Shown piece after piece: positions 27,497-35,332 of a DNA stretch of 64,000 nucleotides. Position 1 is the first letter of the stretch; every line of letters begins with the position of its first letter. A program made the translations under genes and the position numbers. This stretch comes from Pseudoalteromonas luteoviolacea NCIMB 1944. Its GTDB lineage: Bacteria; Pseudomonadota; Gammaproteobacteria; Enterobacterales; Alteromonadaceae. A model generated the notes under the pieces. It saw only the letters and a program-made list of their open reading frames with translations. It did no database searches and was not told the DNA's origin. Where the stretch lies: the NCBI RefSeq assembly GCF_001625565.1, contig NZ_AUXS01000026.1, forward strand, positions 1 through 64,000, read 5' to 3'.

Positions 27497-29395
27497 TTAT
27501 AGCGTATCTTCCAACCACTTAAAGAACTCACGCTGCCACACGATGCCGTTTTGTGGCGTCAGTACCCAATGGTTTTCTTCTGGGAAGTACAAGAAGCGGC
27601 TTTCTAGCCCTCGCAGTTTTGCTGCTTGGAACGCTTGGATGCCCTGGCCCAATGGTACTCGGTAATCTTTACCACCATGGATCACAAACATTGGGGCATC
27701 CCACTTGTCTACAAAGTTTATCGGGTTGAACTCATTGTAAGTTTGGCTAATCGATGCATTACTTTGCTCCCAATATGGGCCTCCAAACTCATGGTTTACA
27801 AAAAATAGCTCTTCAGTTGTGCCATACATGCTGCGAAGGTCAAAAATACCACAGTGTGAAATAAAGGTTTTAAAACGCCCATCATGGTTGCCCGCTAGGT
27901 AAAAGGCTGAATAACCACCAAAGCTTGCGCCAATTGCACCAATACGCTTTTTGTCTACATAGGGCGCTTTTGCAACATCATCAATGGCATCAAGGTAATC
28001 TTGCATTGCCTTACCGCCCCAATCTTGCGTGATGTCTTCATTCCACTTCACACCGTGACCCGGCATCCCGCGACGGTTTGGCGCAACAACAATGTAACCT
28101 TGTGATGCCATGACCTGGAAATTCCAGCGGAACGAATAAAACTGTGATAGTGCAGACTGAGGTCCACCTTGAAGGTAAAGAAGTGTTGGGTACTTTTTAC
28201 TTTCATCAAAGTTTGGTGGATAGATCACCCAAGTTAACATTTCCTGACCATCTTTAGTGGTCACCATGTGTTTTTTCACTGTTGGCAGGTCGAGTTCAGC
28301 GTAAAACGCGTCGTTGACCTTTGTTAGTGGAGTCAGGTTTTTCTTACGCAAATCAAAACGGAAGATCTCTGACGCACGATTCATACTGCTGCGAGTCACT
28401 ACTAACTGCTTGTCTAGTGCTGCCACAATACCATTTACATCATATTGGCCTTTAGTAAGCTGTTTGATCTTTGGTTTAGATTTGGCGCTTACTGATACTT
28501 GGAACAGCTGAATGGTGCCGTCTGTTGGGGCAACAAAGTAAATACGTTTGCCATCAGGGCTCCATTTAAAACTGTTTACAGTGCCATCCCAGTGTTCAGT
28601 CAAATTGATTTCTTTATTTTTGATGCGAACTATGATGTCGTTTTTATCAGCCTCATAGCCAGCCTTGTCCATTTGCAACCAAGCTAAATGACCTTTTGCA
28701 GAAAACGCAGGGCTTTTGTCGTAACCCAAATTGTTTTGTGTAAGGTTAGTGGTTTTTTTACTTGCTAGATTATAACGATAGATATCAGTATTGGTACTGG
28801 TAACGTATTCAGTGCCCTCTAGCTTTTTACTCACGTAGTAAATGTTTTCGCCTTTAGGACCCCAAATATAATCACTAGAGCCACCAAAAGGAGAAGTCGG
28901 GCTAGAGTATGGCTTGCCTTCCATGATATCGACTTTTTTCTCAGTCACTAGATCTTGGTAAAATACATGCTTGAAGCCGCCGTCATTCCATGTATCCCAA
29001 TGGCGATAGTTTAAGTCGTCAAATACATAGGCGTTTGCTTGTGACAAGTCTTTGTGTCGATGAGTTGCTAAAACAGACTCCACATTAACTTTTTCATGAA
29101 ATAACTTCTTACTGCCATCAGGTGAGATATTACTATCGACTAATAGGCCTTGATAGGCGTTTAGTAACTGAGATTTACCACCTTTCACAGGAACTTGGTA
29201 CACTTTACTGGCAAAATCATTGTTAGCAACACTTGGTGTTGTGACGCTGTAGATGACGTGTGTTTTTTCTTTATTTAGTCCCAACGCTGTCACACGTTTT
29301 ACTTGCCAAAGTTTTTCAGGGGTCATCACCTCTTGAGCTGACACACCTGTACTCACTGCAAGGCCTATGCTTGCAGATAAAAGAACTCGCAACAT
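27497..29395 (-). CDS. Secreted S9-family prolyl oligopeptidase-type peptidase
   Basis: The protein has 632 residues with a signal peptide (MLRVLLSASIGLAVSTGVSA). The first part is a beta-propeller (repeats such as FKWSPDGKRIYFVAP), the last about 260 residues are the alpha/beta-hydrolase peptidase domain with the catalytic Ser in GASFGGYSAF, the Asp in HGGKDYRVPLGQG and the His in PEENHWV. It resembles dipeptidyl-peptidase IV/acylaminoacyl-peptidase relatives. It likely trims oligopeptides in the periplasm or outside the cell. A terminator follows directly. GGAGG precedes the start. Confidence 0.93.
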   Translation of the reverse strand: MLRVLLSASIGLAVSTGVSAQEVMTPEKLWQVKRVTALGLNKEKTHVIYSVTTPSVANNDFASKVYQVPVKGGKSQLLNAYQGLLVDSNISPDGSKKLFHEKVNVESVLATHRHKDLSQANAYVFDDLNYRHWDTWNDGGFKHVFYQDLVTEKKVDIMEGKPYSSPTSPFGGSSDYIWGPKGENIYYVSKKLEGTEYVTSTNTDIYRYNLASKKTTNLTQNNLGYDKSPAFSAKGHLAWLQMDKAGYEADKNDIIVRIKNKEINLTEHWDGTVNSFKWSPDGKRIYFVAPTDGTIQLFQVSVSAKSKPKIKQLTKGQYDVNGIVAALDKQLVVTRSSMNRASEIFRFDLRKKNLTPLTKVNDAFYAELDLPTVKKHMVTTKDGQEMLTWVIYPPNFDESKKYPTLLYLQGGPQSALSQFYSFRWNFQVMASQGYIVVAPNRRGMPGHGVKWNEDITQDWGGKAMQDYLDAIDDVAKAPYVDKKRIGAIGASFGGYSAFYLAGNHDGRFKTFISHCGIFDLRSMYGTTEELFFVNHEFGGPYWEQSNASISQTYNEFNPINFVDKWDAPMFVIHGGKDYRVPLGQGIQAFQAAKLRGLESRFLYFPEENHWVLTPQNGIVWQREFFKWLEDTL

Positions 29396-29862
29396 GGCGA
29401 AATGCCTCCAAAAATAAAAACGCGTCTAGACTACATAAATCAGCAGGCGCTTAAAAGAGATTAAGGTAATAAACTTGTCACATAAACCTGAGTTAACGCA
29501 AATATTAAAGATCATCGCTTTCAACTCGCCCAAAAACCAATTAAAACGCACGCAGCATATGACACAAACATAGCAGGCAAACAAATTACATACAGACATA
29601 AATTGATAATTCAGCTTTTACCGCGCTAAAAAGCATTTGAATACCGAAAAATATTCAAGTCCAAACGCTCACTGCGGGTAGATTTTTACTCAACCATTCC
29701 AAGAATTGCATTAAAAAAATACAGGCCGGAAAAATTCTTCTCAAATTTGTTAGACATATTAATATTCAAAATAAGCTGAAAATATATTCCATTTGAAACA
29801 AGGCCGAAGAATAGGTTACCTTTCAATACCGCTAACAACGAAAAAAGACAAAGGAAATAAAA
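29396..29862. other. Intergenic region between S9 peptidase and the leader-type peptide gene
   Basis: This AT-rich stretch of some 470 bp holds the divergent promoters of the two genes. No further gene or strong repeat was seen. Confidence 0.5.
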
Positions 29863-30024
29863 ATGAATTTAAAAAAGACTAATCTAAAAATACTCTCTAC
29901 AACCAATCAATTAAACCCAACACAAACAAAAAAAATAAATGGCGCATGGGGTACGGTTGCGACAGTAAGAATTACGCTACCAACAACGCTTTGTGATCCG
30001 ACAAAAACAGTTCATGAAGCATAA
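29863..30024 (+). CDS. Small peptide with leader-like N-terminus, possible RiPP or bacteriocin precursor
   Basis: The peptide has 53 residues, too short for standard ORF lists. The first half, MNLKKTNLKILSTTNQLNPT followed by QTKKINGA, looks like the leader of double-glycine-type precursors: a short Lys/Leu-rich helix, polar middle, and a Gly-Ala pair at residues 27-28. The rest (WGTVATVRITLPTTLCDPTK and VHEA) is Thr-rich with a single Cys44. AAGGA lies eight bases before the ATG and a strong terminator follows, so it is probably a real gene. No modifying enzyme, C39 peptidase or ABC exporter is adjacent. Precursor role is inferred. Confidence 0.6.
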   Translation: MNLKKTNLKILSTTNQLNPTQTKKINGAWGTVATVRITLPTTLCDPTKTVHEA

Positions 30025-30040
30025 TTATTGATGTGAATGT

Positions 30041-30070
30041 CAGGCGCTCAAAGCGCCTGTTTAAAGTTTT
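30041..30070 (+). terminator. Terminator of the small peptide gene
   Basis: CAGGCGCT / AGCGCCTG with a CAA loop, followed by TTTAAAGTTTT, starts 17 bases past the peptide stop codon. Confidence 0.75.
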
Positions 30071-30154
30071 GTCATAGATATCACTGTTTTCTCGCTACTA
30101 CACTTTAAGACACAATGCTCGAATACCTGAAGCAGCAGAAAACAGCCTAAAGAC

Positions 30155-30349
30155 CTACAAAACACCCATAATTATTGCAACAAACCCAATAACAGCCATA
30201 ATTGCCCCAACAATAAACGTGGGCTTTTCTAGACCGTAGCTCTGCTCTTGTTGCGTTAGTCCAGAGAATACTACCCCTTTACTAAACAAAACAATCATAA
30301 CACCGCTTAACAATAGGATCAGACCATCTATTGCGCTTGTAAAATCCAT
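30155..30349 (-). CDS. Small two-helix membrane protein
   Basis: This 64-residue protein has two membrane segments (about 8-28 and 44-63) joined by a polar loop. GGAG seven bases before the ATG supports it as a gene. No family is recognised. Confidence 0.65.
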   Translation of the reverse strand: MDFTSAIDGLILLLSGVMIVLFSKGVVFSGLTQQEQSYGLEKPTFIVGAIMAVIGFVAIIMGVL

Positions 30350-30602
30350 ATTCCATCTCCAAGAAATTTATTATTAACTCCACTAAACACTTTTTTTCAA
30401 TGTGAACAATGTCTTTTTCATAATGGCTTGGTCAGCAGTTAGCACATTCTTCTATACCATAAAAGACAACGGCGAATATCCATCATACTTAAACTACAAG
30501 GCATATCAAAGTCTAATCAACACTAACTTTATAACACACTCCAAAGCTTAAAAATGAGCGGAATTTCATATAAAACCATACTATTAACCGCTTAGTGTCA
30601 GT

Positions 30603-30818
30603 TTATGAGTCAAGCTTTGAGCGGTAAATTGCAAGGCCTACAGCAACACCAATGGCGACTCCAGCGCCAGTAGCGACGCCCATGAATGGCAGCAAGTCGA
30701 AGGAGACCCCAACTAAAATACCCACAACACATCCAAAACCTGCGCCAATTGCAACCCCTAGCCCAATATACTTGCCCTGCAATTTTTTGTCTGATTCATT
30801 ATCACTTTTTAGTTCCAT
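30603..30818 (-). CDS. Small glycine-rich membrane protein
   Basis: The protein has 71 residues with a polar N-terminus (MELKSDNESDKKLQGK) and two glycine-rich membrane helices (GLGVAIGAGFGCVVGILVGV and GVATGAGVAIGVAVGLAIY), the glycine-zipper type. AAAGGA precedes the ATG. Such proteins can pack tightly in the membrane; function unknown. Confidence 0.65.
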   Translation of the reverse strand: MELKSDNESDKKLQGKYIGLGVAIGAGFGCVVGILVGVSFDLLPFMGVATGAGVAIGVAVGLAIYRSKLDS

Positions 30819-30893
30819 CTATATATCCTTTTGTGACGAGTGTAGAAATGTGAGTACTGTCTACAAAACAAATTAAGCAACGTTAATACGCGA

Positions 30894-31307
30894 TTACCCT
30901 TTTCGCCCTTCAGAAAATGCGGGTACTCCAGGCTGTAGCTCGCACCAATTAGCTTTATAATCTGTGTAAATTTGAGCGTCTACTGCGACTGGAATATCGA
31001 CATCAAATGTTGATATTGCTAATTCAATGTTTTCAAGTACCGCACCATGGACTCTAAACCCCAGACTTGAACCACAGTTAGAACAGAATGTCCGTATAGT
31101 CCCATTAGGTGCTACAAACTCTTTAATTAGCGCGGTTCCAGATAGCCACTTTAAGCCTTGGACGCCTACCAAAGTGCCATATGCTGCGCCATGGAATTTA
31201 CGACACATCGAACAATGACAGTTCGCTACTTGATCGCTAAAACCTGTAACAGAGTACCGTACACCACCACACAAACAAGAACCTAGATAACAGTCACTCA
31301 TGCTCAT
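30894..31307 (-). CDS. GFA (CENP-V) family zinc enzyme
   Basis: The protein has 137 residues with the full cysteine set of the GFA family: CLCGGVRY (C11, C13), CHCSMCRKFHGAAYG (a second metal site) and FCSNCGSSLGF (CxxC). Members bind glutathione or related adducts; formaldehyde activation is the named activity but is not proven for most. GGGAG lies before the first ATG. It is monocistronic. Confidence 0.88.
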   Translation of the reverse strand: MSMSDCYLGSCLCGGVRYSVTGFSDQVANCHCSMCRKFHGAAYGTLVGVQGLKWLSGTALIKEFVAPNGTIRTFCSNCGSSLGFRVHGAVLENIELAISTFDVDIPVAVDAQIYTDYKANWCELQPGVPAFSEGRKG

Positions 31308-31416
31308 CTATCTCCCATTCACTTTGCTTTGTACCAGCGATTGATGTCATTTATCAAGGCATATAAGCGCAATAAATAACCCGGTTACCTTCATCTCACT
31401 CTAACAATAACCAATA

Positions 31417-32292
31417 TTATTTACTACCAGTGTGTTTATCTAACCACTGCAAAGGAATTTGCCACAACACACTGGACTTTCGACTAAAAAACTTCATGTG
31501 ACCAATTTCTTTTAGCCCATATTCTATTGGGTCTAGTGTGAGAGTTTGGCTTTTAATATTTGGACTGACCGCCATCATGTCCTGGACATTTTTATCATTC
31601 GCAATGAAATCGTCCACTGCATTGACCCACATAGCAGGAAACGTAAGCTCGTCGAAATAGTGCTTTTCAACCGATTTTCCAAATGCCGTTTTTACATAAC
31701 CACCGCCATTACACCACGACCGCCACTGCGCACCAACCGCCGATGGCAGCGGCTCTCCCATACCAAACCATTGAGATTTCGTATGACCAAATAAAAAGTT
31801 GGAAAAGGGAATGAACATGTTCATAAAAAAGTGAGATTTAAACTGATCCTTCAACTTCATATTGAGAAGTCGGCCAGAAGAACTTGCAAAGTTAAACATC
31901 GACGATAATTTTATTGCATTTGGGGCTAGGCCAATCAACTGACCTCCTGCACTATGACCTACAAGGTGGTAACTAGATTGAGGAAACGCGCTCGCTAGCG
32001 CTTCAATGGCGGCTGGTTGATCGAGCTGGCCCCAACACTGCAAGCTAGCGGTGTGCTTATCTATAGAGCCGTGCAACGATTGACCTATGCCACGATTATC
32101 GTAGCTCAAAACACCATAGCCATGTTCGGCTAAAAACTCGGCAAACGACGTATAAAATTGACGTTTTATTCCCGTCGCAGGTCCCAGTAAAACAGCACCT
32201 TTAGTGACATTTTTCGGTTTATACAAGGTTGCGGCCAAAGGGTAGCCATCTTCACAATTTATTGTTATTTCTTGACTCGAAAAGCTCTGCAT
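31417..32292 (-). CDS. Alpha/beta hydrolase
   Basis: This 291-residue cytoplasmic protein has KGAVLLGPATGIKRQFYTSFAEFLAEHGYGVLSYDNRGIGQS and the nucleophile elbow GHSAGGQ (Ser about 113), with Asp in VNAVDDFI and His in EIGHMKFF completing a triad. It is a serine hydrolase of unknown substrate, similar to predicted hydrolases of the COG4757 type. No clear ribosome site is seen at the ATG. It is divergent from the operator-controlled cassette at 32415. Confidence 0.85.
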   Translation of the reverse strand: MQSFSSQEITINCEDGYPLAATLYKPKNVTKGAVLLGPATGIKRQFYTSFAEFLAEHGYGVLSYDNRGIGQSLHGSIDKHTASLQCWGQLDQPAAIEALASAFPQSSYHLVGHSAGGQLIGLAPNAIKLSSMFNFASSSGRLLNMKLKDQFKSHFFMNMFIPFSNFLFGHTKSQWFGMGEPLPSAVGAQWRSWCNGGGYVKTAFGKSVEKHYFDELTFPAMWVNAVDDFIANDKNVQDMMAVSPNIKSQTLTLDPIEYGLKEIGHMKFFSRKSSVLWQIPLQWLDKHTGSK

Positions 32293-32414
32293 AAGTGTAT
32301 CTGAATTGAAGGCAAACTCACTTTAGCTTACAAGTGGTATTACCAGTTAACAAGATCACACAGGTAATTATCTGAGTTATTGCTCTATAAACGCTTATTA
32401 CAAAGCTCACAGAT

Positions 32415-32491
32415 AACTTTCCATCATGGAAAGTTTTAACTTGCCAAGGTGGAAAGTTATAATCTACACTAAGTTTCCATACTGGAAAGTT
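32415..32491 (+). promoter_or_regulatory. Three 21-bp palindromic operators upstream of 32505
   Basis: Sites at 32415-32435, 32438-32458 and 32471-32491 share the form AACTTTCCA-N3-TGGAAAGTT. The first has perfect 9-bp arms; the second has a one-base change in the left arm (AACTTGCCA) and the third one change (AAGTTTCCA). The right arm is identical in all three. The third site ends 13 bases before the ATG and touches the ribosome site. The likely ligand is the winged-helix protein encoded by the second gene of the operon. Confidence 0.85.
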
Positions 32492-32504
32492 AAGGAATAA
32501 AACA

Positions 32505-32975
32505 ATGAATGAAAATATGCCCTCGGGATCCGAAGCTAAAGATGCATTGGATGCCGTCCGTAATTCTCAGCAGAGTATACTCGTTGAATATGCGCCCCCC
32601 ATTTGGTTACGGTTCATAATGAGCGTGAGCTACGCAGCTATTTTCTTTGGCTATGGTATGACTGAGCATGAAAACAATTGGGCGCTGGCAATTATTGTCG
32701 GCACCTTACTGTTTGCCCTTTCTTGCACATTGTATTTTTACCTGTATCGGCTTCAAGGCATTAAAATTCGACTTTTCCCACGTTCCAAAACCGCTGAAAA
32801 AATCAACCTTTATGCCACGTTTGGCTTTGCTGGCCTTGGGTTTTGTAGCCGCTTTTTACGTACCGAATTGGGTATTAACTGGGCCCCTTACTTTTGTGCG
32901 TTAGCAGCCTGCATTGCAATGTTTTGGTTGCTTGTGAAGCTGCCTACAGGAGAAGTGATGGTTGAGGGTAAATAG
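32505..32975 (+). CDS. Four-helix membrane protein, first gene of an autoregulated cassette
   Basis: The protein has 156 residues with a polar N-terminus (about 30 residues) and four membrane segments (about 35-50, 57-82, 99-117, 124-147). It has no family that I recognise. TAAGGA precedes the ATG. Its stop codon is one base from the start of the winged-helix regulator, so the two are co-transcribed behind the three operators. Its role is unknown. Confidence 0.75.
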   Translation: MNENMPSGSEAKDALDAVRNSQQSILVEYAPPIWLRFIMSVSYAAIFFGYGMTEHENNWALAIIVGTLLFALSCTLYFYLYRLQGIKIRLFPRSKTAEKINLYATFGFAGLGFCSRFLRTELGINWAPYFCALAACIAMFWLLVKLPTGEVMVEGK

Positions 32976-32976
32976 T

Positions 32977-33261
32977 ATGTCACAATTAGACCCTGTTATT
33001 CATGCTCCCAATAGGTTGCGAATTTGTGCCATGCTGGTAACCAGTGCCGAGTTAGATTTTAAACTGATTAAATTACAGCTAGATGTGAGCGACTCTGTAC
33101 TCTCAAAGCAACTGAAAGCCCTTGAAGAAGTTGGCTATATAGAGACCAAAAAACGCAATCAAAATGGGCGGCCTCGAACTTGGATTTCATTAACTGATAA
33201 GGGCCAATCAGCATTTGAAAGCCATGTTACAGCACTTCAAAACATCATTAATATCAGCTGA
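32977..33261 (+). CDS. Winged-helix transcriptional regulator (HTH_34/MarR-like), probable repressor of its own operon
   Basis: This 94-residue protein is a single winged helix: HAPNRLRICAMLV, DFKLIKLQLDVSDSVLSKQLKALEEVGYIETKK for the recognition region, and GRPRTWISLTDKGQSAFESHV for the wing and last helix. Such stand-alone domains bind as dimers to palindromes. GAGGG lies before ATG 32977, one base after the preceding stop. The three palindromes upstream of 32505 are the obvious binding sites. Confidence 0.88.
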   Translation: MSQLDPVIHAPNRLRICAMLVTSAELDFKLIKLQLDVSDSVLSKQLKALEEVGYIETKKRNQNGRPRTWISLTDKGQSAFESHVTALQNIINIS

Positions 33262-33451
33262 GTTTTACACCATTATCACCGAGCGCTGGATAGAAAATAC
33301 TATTCGGCGCCAAGCTGATTTGCGTGCGCCAAGAAGTGTTCAACAACTCAAAACACCAAAGCTTTAGCATAGTGACACCTCAGCAGGATGAACCAACCCA
33401 TTGTTTATATTGAATTTTAATGGTTTAGCTTTCTATCTAATAAAAGTGTCA

Positions 33452-33667
33452 TTACTTAAACCATTTATCGTGGATTTTAACAATGAGGTATAAGCCGATA
33501 AAGACGAACATAATGGTTTTAAAAAGTAGCCCCTCTGTGCTGCCGCCAGATAACTCATTGAGCACCTCGGCACATTCACCAACACATGAATTTATCCGAC
33601 CCCAAACTCTACTAGAACTGAAAATTAAAACAAAGAACACAACAATGGTAGACACAACAAAATTCAT
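33452..33667 (-). CDS. Possible small membrane protein
   Basis: The frame encodes 71 residues with an N-terminal hydrophobic segment (MNFVVSTIVVFFVLIFSSS), two cysteines (CVGEC) and a C-terminal membrane segment (TIMFVFIGLYLIV). A weak GGG precedes the ATG. The composition is credible for a real small membrane protein, but the support is limited. Confidence 0.5.
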   Translation of the reverse strand: MNFVVSTIVVFFVLIFSSSRVWGRINSCVGECAEVLNELSGGSTEGLLFKTIMFVFIGLYLIVKIHDKWFK

Positions 33668-33813
33668 TTGTTACCCATATTCGTCACTCTCACTAAAACA
33701 GTCAGGTATTATAAACCAAGTACCCAATATAGTTAAACTCAGCTACTCTGATTGTTCCGCCGAGCATTTTTTATCGACGGTGGCTGCACCGTAGTGGGCT
33801 CACGTAATAGGAG

Positions 33814-33841
33814 TGTCCCATTTGCATGGCCAAATGGGACA
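33814..33841 (-). terminator. Hairpin after the esterase/TPR gene
   Basis: TGTCCCATTTG / CAAATGGGACA, an 11-bp perfect stem with a 6-base loop, lies 8 bases past the stop codon. There is no T-run. Confidence 0.5.
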
Positions 33842-33848
33842 GGTAGAT

Positions 33849-35021
33849 TTAGTTCGCTTGATTGTCGCTTGATTTCAATGCGTCTTTTAGTTCGTTAGCT
33901 TTAATTAGATACTTCTCTGACTCACCATAACCTGTTTTCTGCGATAATTCATAAGCCTGCTTATAGACCTTCATTGCCGCCGCCAGTTCGTTATTTTTCT
34001 CTAGTGCTTCGGCTAACCAGACATAATTTTGCGGGTAGTTATTCATTTCATACGCTTGTGCATTACGCCTAAAAACAGTGACTGCCCCTTGGTAGTTTTT
34101 CTGTTTCATCAGTTCCATTGCAAGTGGCACATACACTTCTTGAGCTTGCCTTGCTAATTCTCCGTATTTTTCCATGATAGTAGTTTCATGGGCCAGAAAT
34201 TTAGCGTCACTGTAATTGTCACGAATTGCTTGGGGTAGTTTCATATCAGAAAAAATAAACTTCAAAGCAAAGTAATTGGTTAAAAGAGGCCCCGACATAT
34301 GGCCTTCATCATCAAACTCTTTATGCGCCAAGCGAAGCTTGTGTTGACTCGCCTTTGCTATCTCTTCTACAAAACGTTTTTGAGAATGTCTATTTCCATC
34401 TTCTTTACCGACACCAAAATATAATGTCTTTTCTAGCGTCGGGTTATCAGCTAAAAATGCTTTAACGTCGCGTGTGAGCTGTTCATTATTCCACCAAAAC
34501 GCAGGGGCCATCACAATATATGCATCAAACAGCGTAGGTGACTGCATCCAAGCATAGGCAGTAAACAGACCCGCAACCGAATGCCCCGCTAAAACTCGAA
34601 ATTTATTGGTTCGATATTTACTATCAATAAAAGGAACTAATTCATTTTCTAGAAAACTTAAAAACTGCTTTGCACCACCACTCTCTTCTATCTCAGCCAC
34701 ATGAGAAGGTGTGAAGTCTTTCATCCTGTTTTCACTTTTTATACCAACAATAATGCTTGGCGGCATGTTACCTACGCGGGTCAATACATCAACGCTACCA
34801 ACCACATGCTTGAGGTTTTGCACCCCATCCAACAGGTAAATGACTGGATATCGAGCATCTGAAGACGCATAACCATCAGGAAGGGAAACGACAATTTTTC
34901 TATTTTCATTGAGTGTTTTTGATTTGAATTCGTAACTTTTGGCAATACTAAAGTCATCACCCGCTTGGACACTAGCGACTAATATGAGTGACAACCACAA
35001 CACGACTTTAAACACTTTCAA
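33849..35021 (-). CDS. Secreted esterase (esterase D type) with C-terminal TPR-like repeats
   Basis: The protein has 390 residues and a signal peptide (cleavage near VQA, residue 20). The enzyme part (about 25-270) has RYPVIYLLDGVQNL, the nucleophile GHSVAGL and the base in FDDEGHMSGP, as in the esterase-D/ferric-enterobactin-esterase superfamily. The C-terminal part (about 295-380) has TPR-like helices (YQGAVTVFRRNAQAYEM and LAAAMKVYKQAYELSQKTG). A TTG start with AGGAG six bases upstream is seen. It is divergent from the SUMF1-type gene. Substrate unknown. Confidence 0.85.
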   Translation of the reverse strand: MKVFKVVLWLSLILVASVQAGDDFSIAKSYEFKSKTLNENRKIVVSLPDGYASSDARYPVIYLLDGVQNLKHVVGSVDVLTRVGNMPPSIIVGIKSENRMKDFTPSHVAEIEESGGAKQFLSFLENELVPFIDSKYRTNKFRVLAGHSVAGLFTAYAWMQSPTLFDAYIVMAPAFWWNNEQLTRDVKAFLADNPTLEKTLYFGVGKEDGNRHSQKRFVEEIAKASQHKLRLAHKEFDDEGHMSGPLLTNYFALKFIFSDMKLPQAIRDNYSDAKFLAHETTIMEKYGELARQAQEVYVPLAMELMKQKNYQGAVTVFRRNAQAYEMNNYPQNYVWLAEALEKNNELAAAMKVYKQAYELSQKTGYGESEKYLIKANELKDALKSSDNQAN

Positions 35022-35332
35022 ATTATCTCCTTGATTTATTATTTTTATTTACGCTATTTAACACTCAATTATAGATTTTTAAATTATGATAAAGTTCATT
35101 TTACAACTGATATAGGTACAACTTTTTCTTGAGTAATAAACCTACTCATCAGCAAACAATACTTTAAAACGCTAAAAACGCGTTCGGTTCTCAGCTCACG
35201 ATACCCTACAAGACATTGAATAAACTGGATATAAAATTAATAGATAAGAAAATAGAAATACAATAGTCGGTTTTGAGGACGCAACCAATTTCATTTTTTA
35301 ACTTAGTCACGAATTAACTAAGAGGTAAAACA
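35022..35332. other. Divergent promoter region
   Basis: This region separates the esterase/TPR gene from the SUMF1-type gene and is AT-rich. I see no palindrome of note; GAGGT precedes the ATG at 35333. Confidence 0.45.

Noticed and set aside
33483..33794. Plus-strand open frame of 103 codons
   Set aside because: It runs opposite the small membrane protein frame at 33452-33667, which has more credible composition; the plus-strand product is low in structure and has no ribosome site.
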